32,521 nucleotides of DNA from Rhodospirillales bacterium (GTDB lineage Bacteria > Pseudomonadota > Alphaproteobacteria > UBA8366 > JADFVY01), in contig CP070634.1 of assembly GCA_020356105.1 (NCBI GenBank), forward strand, positions 3,093,188 through 3,125,708. The letters are read 5' to 3'. The notes beneath the pieces are model-generated. The model made no database searches. It saw only the letters and a program-made list of their open reading frames with translations, and was not told where the DNA came from. Of this stretch, positions 15,800-24,627 are shown piece by piece (within the stretch, counting starts at the first letter, position 1; each line of letters starts with the position of its first letter). The position numbers and the translations under genes are program-made.

Positions 15800-16762
15800 A
15801 TGCCCATCATCGAGAACGACCCCTGGCGTCAGCAATATTTCGACGGCATCGACTGTCCTGACAATGTCGTGATCCCGACCGATGACGGCGATGCCTACGC
15901 GCTGTTCCCGCAACACCGGTGGATCTACAACAAGCTCTTGATCGCCGAAAGCCAGGGTATTCGCTGTGCGCCACATGGACTTGCGCCGCCCGATTTCCCG
16001 GTGTTCTCCAAGCCGATCTACAACATGCGCGGCATGGGGACCGGCAGCCGGGTGATTCGTTCACTCGAGCAGTGGCGGCGACGGCAGGCGCCCGGCCATA
16101 TGTGGATGGAGTTACTGACCGGCCTGCATGTCAGTACGGACGTCGCGGTGGTCGACGGCACGGCGGTCTGGTGGCGGCATGTCACCGGTGAGCCGCTCAA
16201 GGGCGGCACCTTCGATTACTGGACCGTGCATGCCGAGGCGCAGCCCGAGATCGAGGACTATTGCGGCGAATGGCTGGCGCACAATCTTTCCGGCTATACC
16301 GGCATGGTCAATTTCGAGACCATCGGCGGTCGGATCATCGAATGTCATCTGCGGTTCAGCGACCAATGGCCCGATCTCTACGGCGCCGGCTGGATTGATG
16401 CCCTGGTCGAACTGTATCGGGACGGCACATGGCACTTCGACGATGGGAACCGCCGCACCGGTTACAGCGTCGTCCTTTTCGGTGCACACGGCGTCGACTA
16501 TGCGATCGACCGCGCGCGGGTGCCGGAACTGATGGACGGCAATCCCGAGATTTCCAGCATCCAGATCACCTTCCATGACGACCGGCCGCCTGAGACGCAC
16601 GCGATGCCGCCGGGCGGGTTCCGCCTTGCGATCGTCAATTGCTGGGATCTCGCGGCGGGCCTCGAGGTCCGCGACCGGCTAACCCTGCGTTTCTGGTCGA
16701 TGGGCCATAGCCGCACACCCCGTGGTAAGCGGTCCTCGGCGACAGCTGGGGCGCAATCTTAA
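15800..16762 (+). CDS. ATP-grasp-like protein of unknown substrate
   Basis: The 320-residue cytoplasmic protein starts at ATG 15800 (an in-frame upstream extension to 15539 runs into the M1 gene and is not conserved-looking). The middle shows ATP-grasp features: a lysine in 'VFSKPIYNMRGMGTG' (about 70) for ATP phosphates, 'HMWMELLTGLHVSTDVAVVDG' (about 100), and a metal-ligand strand pair 'GMVNFETIGGRIIECHLRFSDQWPDLYG' (about 172-199). It lacks a complete standard N-terminal domain, so it may be a divergent or shortened member. It overlaps the following CocE-type hydrolase gene by TAATG (1 base), and another ATP-grasp gene lies just beyond on the other strand. I do not recognise the specific family; ligase activity is inferred. 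Confidence 0.75.
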   Translation: MPIIENDPWRQQYFDGIDCPDNVVIPTDDGDAYALFPQHRWIYNKLLIAESQGIRCAPHGLAPPDFPVFSKPIYNMRGMGTGSRVIRSLEQWRRRQAPGHMWMELLTGLHVSTDVAVVDGTAVWWRHVTGEPLKGGTFDYWTVHAEAQPEIEDYCGEWLAHNLSGYTGMVNFETIGGRIIECHLRFSDQWPDLYGAGWIDALVELYRDGTWHFDDGNRRTGYSVVLFGAHGVDYAIDRARVPELMDGNPEISSIQITFHDDRPPETHAMPPGGFRLAIVNCWDLAAGLEVRDRLTLRFWSMGHSRTPRGKRSSATAGAQS

Positions 16763-18798
16763 TGAAGACAGTCAGCGAGTTTCCGCGGGCCGTACGCATC
16801 ATCGAGAACGTCTGGATCCCGATGCCGGATGGCGCGCGCCTTGCCGCGCGGATCTGGCTGCCCGAAGACGCAGAGGCGGACCCGGTGCCGGCGTTGCTCG
16901 AATACCTGCCGTACCGGAAGCGCGACTTCATGCGGGCGCGCGACGAGCCGATGCACCATTACTTTGCCGGGCATGGCTATGCCAGCGTGCGCGTCGATAT
17001 TCGCGGCTCCGGCGATTCCGACGGGCTGATCGCCGACGAGTACACGGAAATCGAGCACGACGACGCCACCGCGGTGATCGAGTGGCTGGCGGCGCAGCCC
17101 TGGTGCAGCAGCGCGGTCGGCATGTTCGGCATCTCCTGGGGCGGCTTCAATTCGCTTCAGGTGGCGGCGCGTCAGCCCGACGCCCTGAAGGCGATCATCA
17201 CCCTGTGCGCCGCCGACGACCGTTATGCCGACGACGCCCATTACATGGGCGGTTGCCTCATCAACGAGAACCTGATCTGGGGCTCCGCCTTCTTCATGTA
17301 CCACCTGTTGCCGCCGGACCCGGCCATTGTCGGCGAACGCTGGCGCGAAATGTGGGTGCAGCGCCTGGAGAACGCGGTGCTGTTCCCCGCCGAGTGGCTG
17401 CGCCACCAGCGCCGCGACGATTTCTGGAAACACGGTTCGGTCTGCGAGGACTACGAATCCGTTCGTTGCCCGGTCTATGCCGTCGGGGGCTGGGCCGACG
17501 GTTATTCCAATGCGGTGCCGCGCCTGCTCGAGGGCTTGAGCGTTCCCCGCAAGGGCCTGATCGGGCCGTGGGCGCACACCTACCCGCACAACGGCTACCC
17601 GGGGCCGGCCATCGGCTTCCTGCAGGAGGCCGTGCGCTGGTGGGACCACTGGCTCAAGGACATCGATACCGGAATCATGGACGAGCCGGTCTACCGAGTG
17701 TGGATGCAGGACAGCGCCATGCCGCAGCCGCAATACGATATGCGGCCCGGCCGCTGGGTGGCGGAGGAGAGTTGGCCGTCGCCGCGCATAACCGAGCATG
17801 TGCTCGCTCTCGATCCCTCGGGATCCCTGGTCGCGGACGGCGCTGGCGAGGGTCGGCTGGAGATCCAGTCACCGCAGCCGACCGGCGTGACCGGAGGAAG
17901 CTGGTGCGCCATGGGCAGCGAGGGTGAAATGCCGATCGACCAGCGGCCCGATGACGGTCGCTCGCTGGTCTTCGACACGGACCCGCTGGACGCCCCGCTC
18001 GAGATCCTCGGTGCCCCGTCGTTGCGTCTGGTCTTCGATTGCGACCGGCCGGTGGCGCATGTCGCGGTGCGCCTCAACGAGGTGTTTCCGGACGGCACGT
18101 CATCGCGGGTCACCTACGGGATCCTCAATCTGACGCATCGCAATAGCCATGAGCACCCGGAGCCGATCATTCCCGGCGACCGCTACGACGTGAGCATCCC
18201 CCTCAATCACATCGCCCATGCCTTTGTACGGGGCAACCGCATCCGCGTCGCCATCTCCACCGCGTATTGGCCGATGGTCTGGCCGGAACCCGAGCCCGTC
18301 ACCCTCGGGGTGCATGCGGGCGCAAGCCGGCTGGTGTTGCCGGTGCGGCCGGCGCGCGGCGAGGACGACAGGCTGCGGCCCTTCGGGTTGCCGGAGAGCG
18401 GCCCGGTCCGGCGCGCCCAGGTGCTGCGGTCGTCGACCCTGCGCCGGACGATCGAGCGCGACCTGCCGACCGGCGACGTCATCTACCGCATTTTCGACGA
18501 TGGCGGCGAGTTCGACGGCGCGGCGTTGGTGCGGCTCGAGGACATCGACCTCGAGGTCGGCTTTGCTATGCTGCAGCGCTACCGGATCAGCGAGACCGAC
18601 CCGCTGTCGGCCGAGGCCGAGATCGTGGCCCACACGTTGTTGCGCCGCGCCGAATGGGCGCCGGAGTTGCGCGGCCGGATCACCTTGCAGGCCACGGCGC
18701 ACGACTTCATCGTCACGGCGAAGGTGACGGCGAACGAGGGCCTGAGCGAGGTCTACGCGCGCGAGTGGGAGGAGACGATCCCGCGCGACCTGGTGTAG
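16762..18798 (+). CDS. CocE/NonD-family alpha/beta hydrolase (X-Pro dipeptidyl-peptidase-like)
   Basis: At 678 residues this has the three-part CocE architecture. The alpha/beta hydrolase core contains the nucleophile S125 in 'GISWGG', the acid D246 in 'GGWADGY' and H272 in 'GPWAHTYP'. It is followed by a jelly-roll domain (about 360-550, 'LEILGAPSLRLVFDCDRPVAHVAVRLNEVFPDG'). The last 110 residues form an extra C-terminal domain. The family hydrolyses esters or amides, including cocaine esterase, cephalosporin acylases and Xaa-Pro dipeptidases. There is no signal peptide, so it should act in the cytoplasm. The start ATG shares a base with the stop of the ATP-grasp-like gene, so the two probably act on related compounds, for example one making and one cleaving an amide (inference). 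Confidence 0.92.
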   Translation: MKTVSEFPRAVRIIENVWIPMPDGARLAARIWLPEDAEADPVPALLEYLPYRKRDFMRARDEPMHHYFAGHGYASVRVDIRGSGDSDGLIADEYTEIEHDDATAVIEWLAAQPWCSSAVGMFGISWGGFNSLQVAARQPDALKAIITLCAADDRYADDAHYMGGCLINENLIWGSAFFMYHLLPPDPAIVGERWREMWVQRLENAVLFPAEWLRHQRRDDFWKHGSVCEDYESVRCPVYAVGGWADGYSNAVPRLLEGLSVPRKGLIGPWAHTYPHNGYPGPAIGFLQEAVRWWDHWLKDIDTGIMDEPVYRVWMQDSAMPQPQYDMRPGRWVAEESWPSPRITEHVLALDPSGSLVADGAGEGRLEIQSPQPTGVTGGSWCAMGSEGEMPIDQRPDDGRSLVFDTDPLDAPLEILGAPSLRLVFDCDRPVAHVAVRLNEVFPDGTSSRVTYGILNLTHRNSHEHPEPIIPGDRYDVSIPLNHIAHAFVRGNRIRVAISTAYWPMVWPEPEPVTLGVHAGASRLVLPVRPARGEDDRLRPFGLPESGPVRRAQVLRSSTLRRTIERDLPTGDVIYRIFDDGGEFDGAALVRLEDIDLEVGFAMLQRYRISETDPLSAEAEIVAHTLLRRAEWAPELRGRITLQATAHDFIVTAKVTANEGLSEVYAREWEETIPRDLV

Positions 18799-18854
18799 GG
18801 CATTTCAATCTTGTCTGGCGTTGCACGCGCGCCAGAGGTGGCTCGATCCTGCCG

Positions 18855-19904
18855 TCAGCCCGTCGCCAGCCCGCGTTCCGACGCGGCGCGCACTTGTGCG
18901 GCTTCGAGGATCATGCGCAGCATGTCGCGGTATTCGATGCTGGCGAATCCAGCCATGAAGGCGAGTTTGCCGTCATTCGACCAGGCCGGGTTGGGGTTAA
19001 CCTCCATCAGCTTGATGACCCCGTCTGCACCGGTGCGGAAGTCGAAGCGACCGTAGTCGCGCAGGCCGATGCGCTCGAACAGCGTCACCGCGGCCGCCTC
19101 GATCGCGCTCCGGTCGCCCGTATCGAGGCGCGCCTCGCGAAATTTGACGTCTGTCCAATAGGGCGAGTCCGGCAGCGCCTTCGATTCGAAGCCGAGCAGT
19201 CGCGGGAGCGCGGGATCGAGGTTGTCGTAATCGACCTCGAGAGGCGGCAGGACCGTCATTTGCCGGCCGGGATTGCCGATGATGCCGACGCCGAATTCCG
19301 CGCCGGGAAGAAACTCCTGCACGAGGATCGCGCGGCCCGGCAGTTCGGCCCGAAGCTGTTGGATGCGCGCATGCGCCGCGGCCTGGTCATGTACGATCGC
19401 GTCCACGGTGATGCCGACGCTGCCATCGGCGCAGGCGGGCTTGACGAAGGCGGGATAGCGGTCGGGCGGCAGAGCCGCGATCTCGTCGCCGGGGCGGATA
19501 TAGACCTCTGCGGGCACCGCAATGCCAAGCTGCGCGGCGACCGCGCGCACCACCGCCTTGTCCCAGGCCAGCACCATGGCCGCCGGCGGTGCGCCCGAGT
19601 AGGGCACGTCCAGCATCTCGAGATATGCCGGCAGGTTGAGCTCCCGATACGGATCGTTGGCGAAGCCGGTGTCACAGAAATTGACGACGAACTGCGGCGG
19701 GTCGCGGCGCAGCGCGTCGAGCATCATCGCATGGTCGTCGAGATATCGGAATCCATAGCCCTGCAGGCTCGCGAAGGCGGCCTTCATGGAATCCCGGGTG
19801 GCGAGGTCCTCGTCGTGGAACGTGCCCTCGCGCTTCGAGTGGTCTGCAAGCCGCGGATCACCGAGCAGCACAGCGACCTCTGGGAAGAATGGGGACTTCA
19901 GCAT
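18855..19904 (-). CDS. D-alanine-D-alanine-ligase-like ATP-grasp protein
   Basis: The 349-residue protein has the Ddl-like ATP-grasp order. An N-terminal domain ('VAVLLGDP') precedes 'PYSGAPPAAMVLAWDKAVVRAV' (about 101-122), 'YPAFVKPACADGSVGIT', 'LVQEFLPGAEFGVGIIGNPG', and the metal-binding end 'RFDFRTGADGVIKLMEVNPNPAW' near 300. It would join a carboxylate to an amine using ATP. It is unlikely to be the cell-wall Ddl because it is longer and lies outside the mur/dcw context; the closest expectation is a 'D-alanine--D-alanine ligase family protein'. It is convergent with the CocE-type hydrolase (56 bases between stops). The start at 19904 gives 'MLKSPFFPEVAVLLG'; no strong ribosome site was confirmed. 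Confidence 0.88.
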   Translation of the reverse strand: MLKSPFFPEVAVLLGDPRLADHSKREGTFHDEDLATRDSMKAAFASLQGYGFRYLDDHAMMLDALRRDPPQFVVNFCDTGFANDPYRELNLPAYLEMLDVPYSGAPPAAMVLAWDKAVVRAVAAQLGIAVPAEVYIRPGDEIAALPPDRYPAFVKPACADGSVGITVDAIVHDQAAAHARIQQLRAELPGRAILVQEFLPGAEFGVGIIGNPGRQMTVLPPLEVDYDNLDPALPRLLGFESKALPDSPYWTDVKFREARLDTGDRSAIEAAAVTLFERIGLRDYGRFDFRTGADGVIKLMEVNPNPAWSNDGKLAFMAGFASIEYRDMLRMILEAAQVRAASERGLATG

Positions 19905-20017
19905 TCGGGGTCCGGGGCCCTGTGTCAGAATATCCTCGCGTCCCCGCAGTTACCACGAAACCGGGTATGGCGCCATCCGGAGAACGCGCGCGCCGGCGCG
20001 GCCGCTCTTCCCGCGCA

Positions 20018-20287
20018 TTACACCGCAGGGAACAGAACCTCGACCGGACCCGCCTCCTCGAAGCGCGCATCCCGGATGATGTCCGCGCGCACCAGGGCGG
20101 GGCGTTTCCAAGGCGGGGCCTTGACCCCGCCGCCGGGAGGGAACCTCGTCTTGAGACCGAAGGCCTTCTCCGCCGCGTCGCGCGCGTCTTCTTCGCTGTT
20201 CGCCCGAACGACGACCCGGCCCTGATGCGAGCTTGCCTCCCAGTCGGGATCGAGCGGATCGACAGGCGTCAGTTCCCAGATATGCAT
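20018..20287 (-). CDS. Small hypothetical protein next to the BCAM0308-family gene
   Basis: The 89-residue protein ('MHIWELTPVDPLDPDWEASS' start) is soluble, has an internal 'VVVRANSEEDARDAAEKAFGL' helix-strand element and no catalytic motif that I can name. GGGAG lies 6 bases before the ATG (complement of 20285-20287), which supports the start. It follows the BCAM0308-family gene by 31 bases on the same strand, so the two are likely one transcript and could be partners. Function unknown. Confidence 0.7.
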   Translation of the reverse strand: MHIWELTPVDPLDPDWEASSHQGRVVVRANSEEDARDAAEKAFGLKTRFPPGGGVKAPPWKRPALVRADIIRDARFEEAGPVEVLFPAV

Positions 20288-20318
20288 GATACGCTCCCCG
20301 CGGGCTCTCGCCCGGCCG

Positions 20319-20822
20319 TCAGCCGTCCCGCGTCCAGCAGACGCGCAGGAAATAGGCCTCCTCCTCGTAGCGATAATCCAGCTTGCCGTTAAAGGCGCGC
20401 TGCACGGCCTCGCCGATGCGCCGGGGCAGGTGGATGTCGGTGGTGCTCACCACGATCTCGCCGGGCGTCTTGTCGACCGCCATGATGCGGTGCAACGGAC
20501 GCTCGCCCTTTTCCATCGCTTCCTGATTGCGGATGAGTTGCAGCAGTTCGCGCCGGTGGGCATCGACGAAATCGCCGGTCAGGGTCACCGTTCCGGCCGG
20601 ATACTTGTCGGCGAGCCGATTGCACGCCTGGCAGGTCTCAGCATTGGCGTCGGCTGGAGCGTGGTCGCTCCACTGCCAGCGGCCATTGTGGAAGAGTGCG
20701 CCGCAACCGGGACAGATCGTCGGGTCCGGCAGCTTCACGCGGGTCTTGTACGGATCGTGCACGCGTTCGCGGATCCGCCGGTCCATCCGGGGGGCGCGTC
20801 GCGTCAGATCTTTGGTTTTCAT
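20319..20822 (-). CDS. BCAM0308-family zinc-ribbon-like protein
   Basis: The 167-residue protein carries a zinc-ribbon arrangement, 'CPGCGALFHNGRW' (about 37-49) with 'CQACNR' (about 64-69), so two C-x2-C pairs. A basic N-terminus 'MKTKDLTRRAPRMDRRIRERVHDPY' and a C-terminal part with 'GEIVVSTTDIHLPRRIGEAVQRAF' follow. This layout is that of the BCAM0308 family, named after a Burkholderia gene in the low-oxygen-activated locus. The function is not known; the second part resembles ribosome/RNA-associated NMD3-like sequences. The start at 20822 has GGAGG about 7 bases upstream; the alternative start at 20834 lacks a site. It is divergent from pcm across a region holding an inverted repeat. Confidence 0.8.
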   Translation of the reverse strand: MKTKDLTRRAPRMDRRIRERVHDPYKTRVKLPDPTICPGCGALFHNGRWQWSDHAPADANAETCQACNRLADKYPAGTVTLTGDFVDAHRRELLQLIRNQEAMEKGERPLHRIMAVDKTPGEIVVSTTDIHLPRRIGEAVQRAFNGKLDYRYEEEAYFLRVCWTRDG

Positions 20823-20913
20823 CGGGGCCTCCATACGGATACACGGCGTGGAGGGGCCCTCTCGCCAGCCCTTTACCGCGCGCCGGGGGATGGTTCCTCG
20901 GCGGCTCTCTTTG

Positions 20914-20956
20914 TACAGTAAAATAATAGCAAAATCGGAGCCGCGGCTCTACTGTA
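20914..20956. promoter_or_regulatory. Inverted repeat with central palindrome between BCAM0308-family gene and pcm
   Basis: TACAGTA (20914-20920) and TACTGTA (20950-20956) are exact inverted copies with 29 bases between them. Inside lies the perfect 12-bp palindrome GAGCCGCGGCTC (20938-20949), preceded by an A/T-rich run (20921-20934) unlike the surrounding GC-rich DNA. It is in the 229-bp divergent intergenic region. It may be an operator for one or both genes, or part of a promoter; no regulator is identified. Confidence 0.55.
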
Positions 20957-21051
20957 TTCCCAGGGGAAGGCGCCGCCGATCGGGTCGCGACGTGACATCC
21001 TCGCCCCGGGGCCGCCTTCCGCCGGTGGGGCGAATTCGGAAAGCACGTGTC

Positions 21052-21894
21052 ATGGGCCTCCCCAGCCTTTCTCAAGTTGATGCCCACTGCCGTCCGGGCA
21101 GCCTCTTGTTCGGGTTGCGTTTGGCGGCGTGTTGCGCCGTCCTGCTTGTCTTGTCGGTCGCAGGGGCGCCGGCCCTCGCACAACGCGACCCGTTCGCCGG
21201 GCCGCGCGCCGAGATGGTGCGGACGATCGCGGCCTACGCGCGCATCTCGGAAGAGGCGCTCGGCCGCACCTTTATCACGCCGGAGGTGATGGAGGTCATG
21301 GGAAGCGTGCCGCGACACGCCTTCCTACCAGAAGGTACCGGCGGGGAGGGCTGGCTCTCAGGCATTCTCGGGCGGGACCTCGCATCGATCGCCTATGCCG
21401 ACCGGCCGGTTCCCATCGGCTACGGCCAGACGATGTCGCAGCCTTTCATCGTCGCGCTTATGACCGATTTGCTGGCACCGGCCCCCGATCACGTCGTGCT
21501 CGAGGTCGGCACTGGCTCGGGATACCAGGCCGCCGTGCTGTCGCCTCTGGTCCGGCGGGTCTGCAGCATCGAGATCATACCCGAGCTGGGCCGGTCGGCC
21601 GCCGCCGCACTCAAGCGGCAGGGCTACGGCAATGTCGAGACCCGCATCGGCGACGGCTATTACGGCTGGGAGGAATGCGGTCCCTTCGACGGCATTGTGG
21701 TGACCGCAGCCGCCGGCCACGTGCCGCCGCCGCTGATCACGCAGCTGAAGCCGGACGGCCGCATGGTCATCCCGGTCGGCGGGCCGTTCGCCGCGCAGCA
21801 GCTCACCCTCGTCGAGAAGACGGCGGACGGCCGGGTCCGGACCCGCCAGTTGCTGCCAGTCGCTTTCGTGCCGCTGGTCCGCGCCACGCCGTGA
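21052..21894 (+). CDS. pcm: Exported protein-L-isoaspartate O-methyltransferase-like protein
   Basis: The 280-residue protein has a clear signal peptide or anchor (about 18-43, 'LRLAACCAVLLVLSVAGAPALA') in front of a complete Pcm fold: 'VPRHAFLP', 'PIGYGQTMSQPFIVALMTDLL', the SAM-binding 'VLEVGTGSGYQAAVL', 'VCSIEIIPEL', and 'DGIVVTAAAGHVPPPLITQLKPDGRMVIPVGG'. Pcm normally works in the cytoplasm, repairing isoaspartyl sites with SAM. Here the leader suggests a periplasmic or membrane-bound variant, which raises the question of how SAM is supplied. The start at 21052 gives the leader; starts further upstream belong to other frames' sequence. It overlaps the next gene by GTGA. Confidence 0.85.
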   Translation: MGLPSLSQVDAHCRPGSLLFGLRLAACCAVLLVLSVAGAPALAQRDPFAGPRAEMVRTIAAYARISEEALGRTFITPEVMEVMGSVPRHAFLPEGTGGEGWLSGILGRDLASIAYADRPVPIGYGQTMSQPFIVALMTDLLAPAPDHVVLEVGTGSGYQAAVLSPLVRRVCSIEIIPELGRSAAAALKRQGYGNVETRIGDGYYGWEECGPFDGIVVTAAAGHVPPPLITQLKPDGRMVIPVGGPFAAQQLTLVEKTADGRVRTRQLLPVAFVPLVRATP

Positions 21895-24332
21895 CCATCC
21901 ATCTTGCCATCGGCCTCGTCTCGGCCGCGACGCTGGCCTACGAGGTGTTGTTGCTGCGCCTGTTCGCTATCGTGCAGTGGCATCATTTCGCCTATATGGC
22001 GATCAGTATTGCGCTGCTCGGCTTCGGCGCCAGCGGGACCTTCCTGTTTCTCGCACAAGGCTGGCTGCGACCGCGATTCACCGCGGCGTTTGCCGCCAAT
22101 GCGGCGGGCTTTGGGATCACCGCGCTGGCCTCTTTCGTGGTGGCTCAGAGCTTGCCGTTCAACGCCCTCGAGGTGGTGTGGTCGCCGGCACAGCTGCTCT
22201 GGTTGATCGCGCTTTACCTGCTGCTCGGGGTTCCGTTCTTCGCCGCCGCCAATTGCGTCGGCCTCGCCTTTGCACATTTCGGCGACGGGATTGCCCGCGT
22301 CTATGCCTGGAATCTGGCCGGCTCGGGCCTCGGCGCGCTCGGTCTCGTCGGGCTTCTGTACCTGGTGGCGCCGGACACGGCCCTGCGACTGATCGCGGGG
22401 CTGGGACTCGGCGCGGCGGCGCTGGCCTCGCTCGCGGGCGGCCGGCGCAGCGTCGAGGTTACGGCGGCCCTGGCCCTGGCCGCGTTGGTAGTGCCCGTGG
22501 CGACGCCCTCGTCCTGGACCGCCCTTCGGCTCTCTCCCTACAAGGGACTCAGCATCGCGCTCTCGGTTCCGGGGGCGGAGATTCTCTCGGAATCCTCCAG
22601 CCCGCTCGGCAGTCTGACCGTCGTCGACAGTCCCCGGATTCCCCTGCGATTCGCTCCCGGCCTCAGCCTCAACAACACCGTCGAACCCCCCGCCCAGTTG
22701 GCGCTGTTCACCGACGGGGAGGGGCCGACGGCGATCACCGCCTTCGACGGGGATCCGGCGCGGCTGGCGTATCTCGATTTCATGACCTCGGCACTGCCTT
22801 ACCATCTGCTGGACGAACCGCGGGTGCTGATCCTTGGGGCCGGCGGCGGCGCCGATGTCCTGCAGGCGCTTGGCGCAGGCGCGGGCTCGGTCGACGCGGT
22901 GGAGCTCGATCCCCGTGTGGTGCGCCTCGTCGCAGAGACCCACCGGGACTTCGCCGGCGCACTCTATGCCGATCCGCGCGTGCGGGTCCATGTGGCGGAG
23001 GCGCGCGCATTCGTTACCGCCAGTTCCCGGGACTGGGACCTGATTCAGATGCCGCTGCTCGATTCCCTCGCCGCGGCGGCGACCGGCGCGCACGGGCTCA
23101 GCGAGAGCTATGTTTACACCGTCGAGGCGCTCGGCGCATATCTCGGCCACCTTGCGCCCGGCGGCTATCTTGCGATCACGCGCTGGCTCAAATTGCCGCC
23201 GCGCGACAGCCTGAAGCTGTTCGCAACCGCGATCGCGGCGCTGGAGCGCGCCGGCATTGCGGCGCCAGGCCGCCGGATGGCCCTGCTGCGCGGCTGGGGC
23301 ACGACCACGCTGCTCGTCCGCAATGACGAGATCGGCACGGCCGAGGCGGCTGTCGTGCGCGCCTTTGCCGAGGCGCGGGGCTTCGACATCGCCTTTCTGC
23401 CGGGCCTTGCGGCGGCCGAAGCAAATCGCGCCAACGTACTGCCGGAGGCCTGGTTCTTTGAGGCGGCGCGGGCCCTGGCTGGGCCCGGCCGGGACGATTT
23501 CCTCGAGCGATACAAGTTCGACATCCGGCCGGCACGCGATGACCGCCCCTATTTCTTCGACTTCTTTCGCTGGCGCAGCCTGCCGGAGTTCCTCGCACTG
23601 CGCCTGCAGAGCGGCGCGGCCCTGATCGAATGGGGCTACCCGATCCTATTTGCAACGCTGATCCAGGCGACCCTGCTCAGCCTCGTGCTGATCTTGCTGC
23701 CGCTGCGGCTGCGCCGGACCGGCGCGGGACGTTCGCCGGACCGCTGGCGGGTGATGGGCTATTTCCTGTTGCTCGGGCTCGCCTTCCTGTTCGTCGAGAT
23801 CGCCTTCATCCAGCGCTTCATCCTGTTCCTCGGCCACCCGATTCACGCCGTGGCGGTGGCGCTGGCGGGTTTCCTCGGCTTCGCCGGCCTCGGCAGCGCC
23901 CTGGCACCACGCTTCGCGCGGAGGATCGCGAAGGGCGGGTGGCAGCGCCTGACGCCGATCGGGGTCGCGGTCACTGCGATCGCCGCCCTCGCCGTCATCT
24001 ATGTTTTCGCATTGCCGCCCCTGTTCGGCCGTCTCCTGGGATTGCCCGAGGCGGCGCGGATCCTGCTGGCGCTGTCGCTGATCGCGCCGCTCGGCCTGTT
24101 CATGGGGATGCCGTTTCCGCTCGGCCTGGCCAGGGTCTCGGAGGGGCAGCCGGCGCTGGTGCCCTGGGCCTGGGGGATCAGCGGCTGCTTTTCGGTGATC
24201 AGCGCGATCTCGGCGACGATCCTCGCGATCCATCTCGGCTTCACCGCCGTGGTGCTGATCGCGGGGCTGCTCTACCTTGCCGCCGGTGCGGTGTTCCGCA
24301 GGCCCCTATGGGACGGCCTGACCACCGCGTGA
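21891..24332 (+). CDS. Large membrane protein with spermidine-synthase-like (SAM-fold) domain
   Basis: The 813-residue protein starts at GTG 21891, overlapping the pcm stop. About six N-terminal helices ('LAIGLVSAATLAYEVLLLRLF', 'YMAISIALLGFGASG', others to about residue 205) precede a soluble domain with a Rossmann-like SAM/SpeE fold ('VLILGAGGGADVLQALGAGAGSVDAVELDPRVVRLV', about 305-340; 'LDSLAAAATGAHGLSESYVYTVEAL', about 385-410). A C-terminal membrane block (about 580-810) follows. This layout matches the polytopic 'spermidine synthase-like' membrane proteins of unknown substrate found in many bacteria. The overlap with an exported Pcm suggests the two cooperate. Whether it binds decarboxylated SAM, SAM or another ligand cannot be read. 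Confidence 0.85.
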   Translation: MTIHLAIGLVSAATLAYEVLLLRLFAIVQWHHFAYMAISIALLGFGASGTFLFLAQGWLRPRFTAAFAANAAGFGITALASFVVAQSLPFNALEVVWSPAQLLWLIALYLLLGVPFFAAANCVGLAFAHFGDGIARVYAWNLAGSGLGALGLVGLLYLVAPDTALRLIAGLGLGAAALASLAGGRRSVEVTAALALAALVVPVATPSSWTALRLSPYKGLSIALSVPGAEILSESSSPLGSLTVVDSPRIPLRFAPGLSLNNTVEPPAQLALFTDGEGPTAITAFDGDPARLAYLDFMTSALPYHLLDEPRVLILGAGGGADVLQALGAGAGSVDAVELDPRVVRLVAETHRDFAGALYADPRVRVHVAEARAFVTASSRDWDLIQMPLLDSLAAAATGAHGLSESYVYTVEALGAYLGHLAPGGYLAITRWLKLPPRDSLKLFATAIAALERAGIAAPGRRMALLRGWGTTTLLVRNDEIGTAEAAVVRAFAEARGFDIAFLPGLAAAEANRANVLPEAWFFEAARALAGPGRDDFLERYKFDIRPARDDRPYFFDFFRWRSLPEFLALRLQSGAALIEWGYPILFATLIQATLLSLVLILLPLRLRRTGAGRSPDRWRVMGYFLLLGLAFLFVEIAFIQRFILFLGHPIHAVAVALAGFLGFAGLGSALAPRFARRIAKGGWQRLTPIGVAVTAIAALAVIYVFALPPLFGRLLGLPEAARILLALSLIAPLGLFMGMPFPLGLARVSEGQPALVPWAWGISGCFSVISAISATILAIHLGFTAVVLIAGLLYLAAGAVFRRPLWDGLTTA

Positions 24333-24369
24333 CGGGCCGCTCGGGCCAATCTAAGCGAGGTGAGAGAAA

Positions 24370-24445
<76 letters not shown>

Positions 24446-24627
24446 GCGCTTGGGGATATAGCAACTCCCCCCGTTCTTGTCATCCCCGGATCACCGACAC
24501 GCTGTCGATCGGGACGACATCGCCGGTGGGGATCGCCGATTCGCGCGAGTGGGCGGCAGGCTTCGGTTGTGCCGCTGCGACGTGCAGCGCGCTGGGACAG
24601 CCTGTTGGGCCGGAAAGCTTCCACATA

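Noticed and set aside
21660..23150. 496-aa antisense frame opposite the pcm/spermidine-synthase-like region
   Set aside because: Composition rich in R, G, E and Q, no recognisable domain; shadow of the membrane protein gene.
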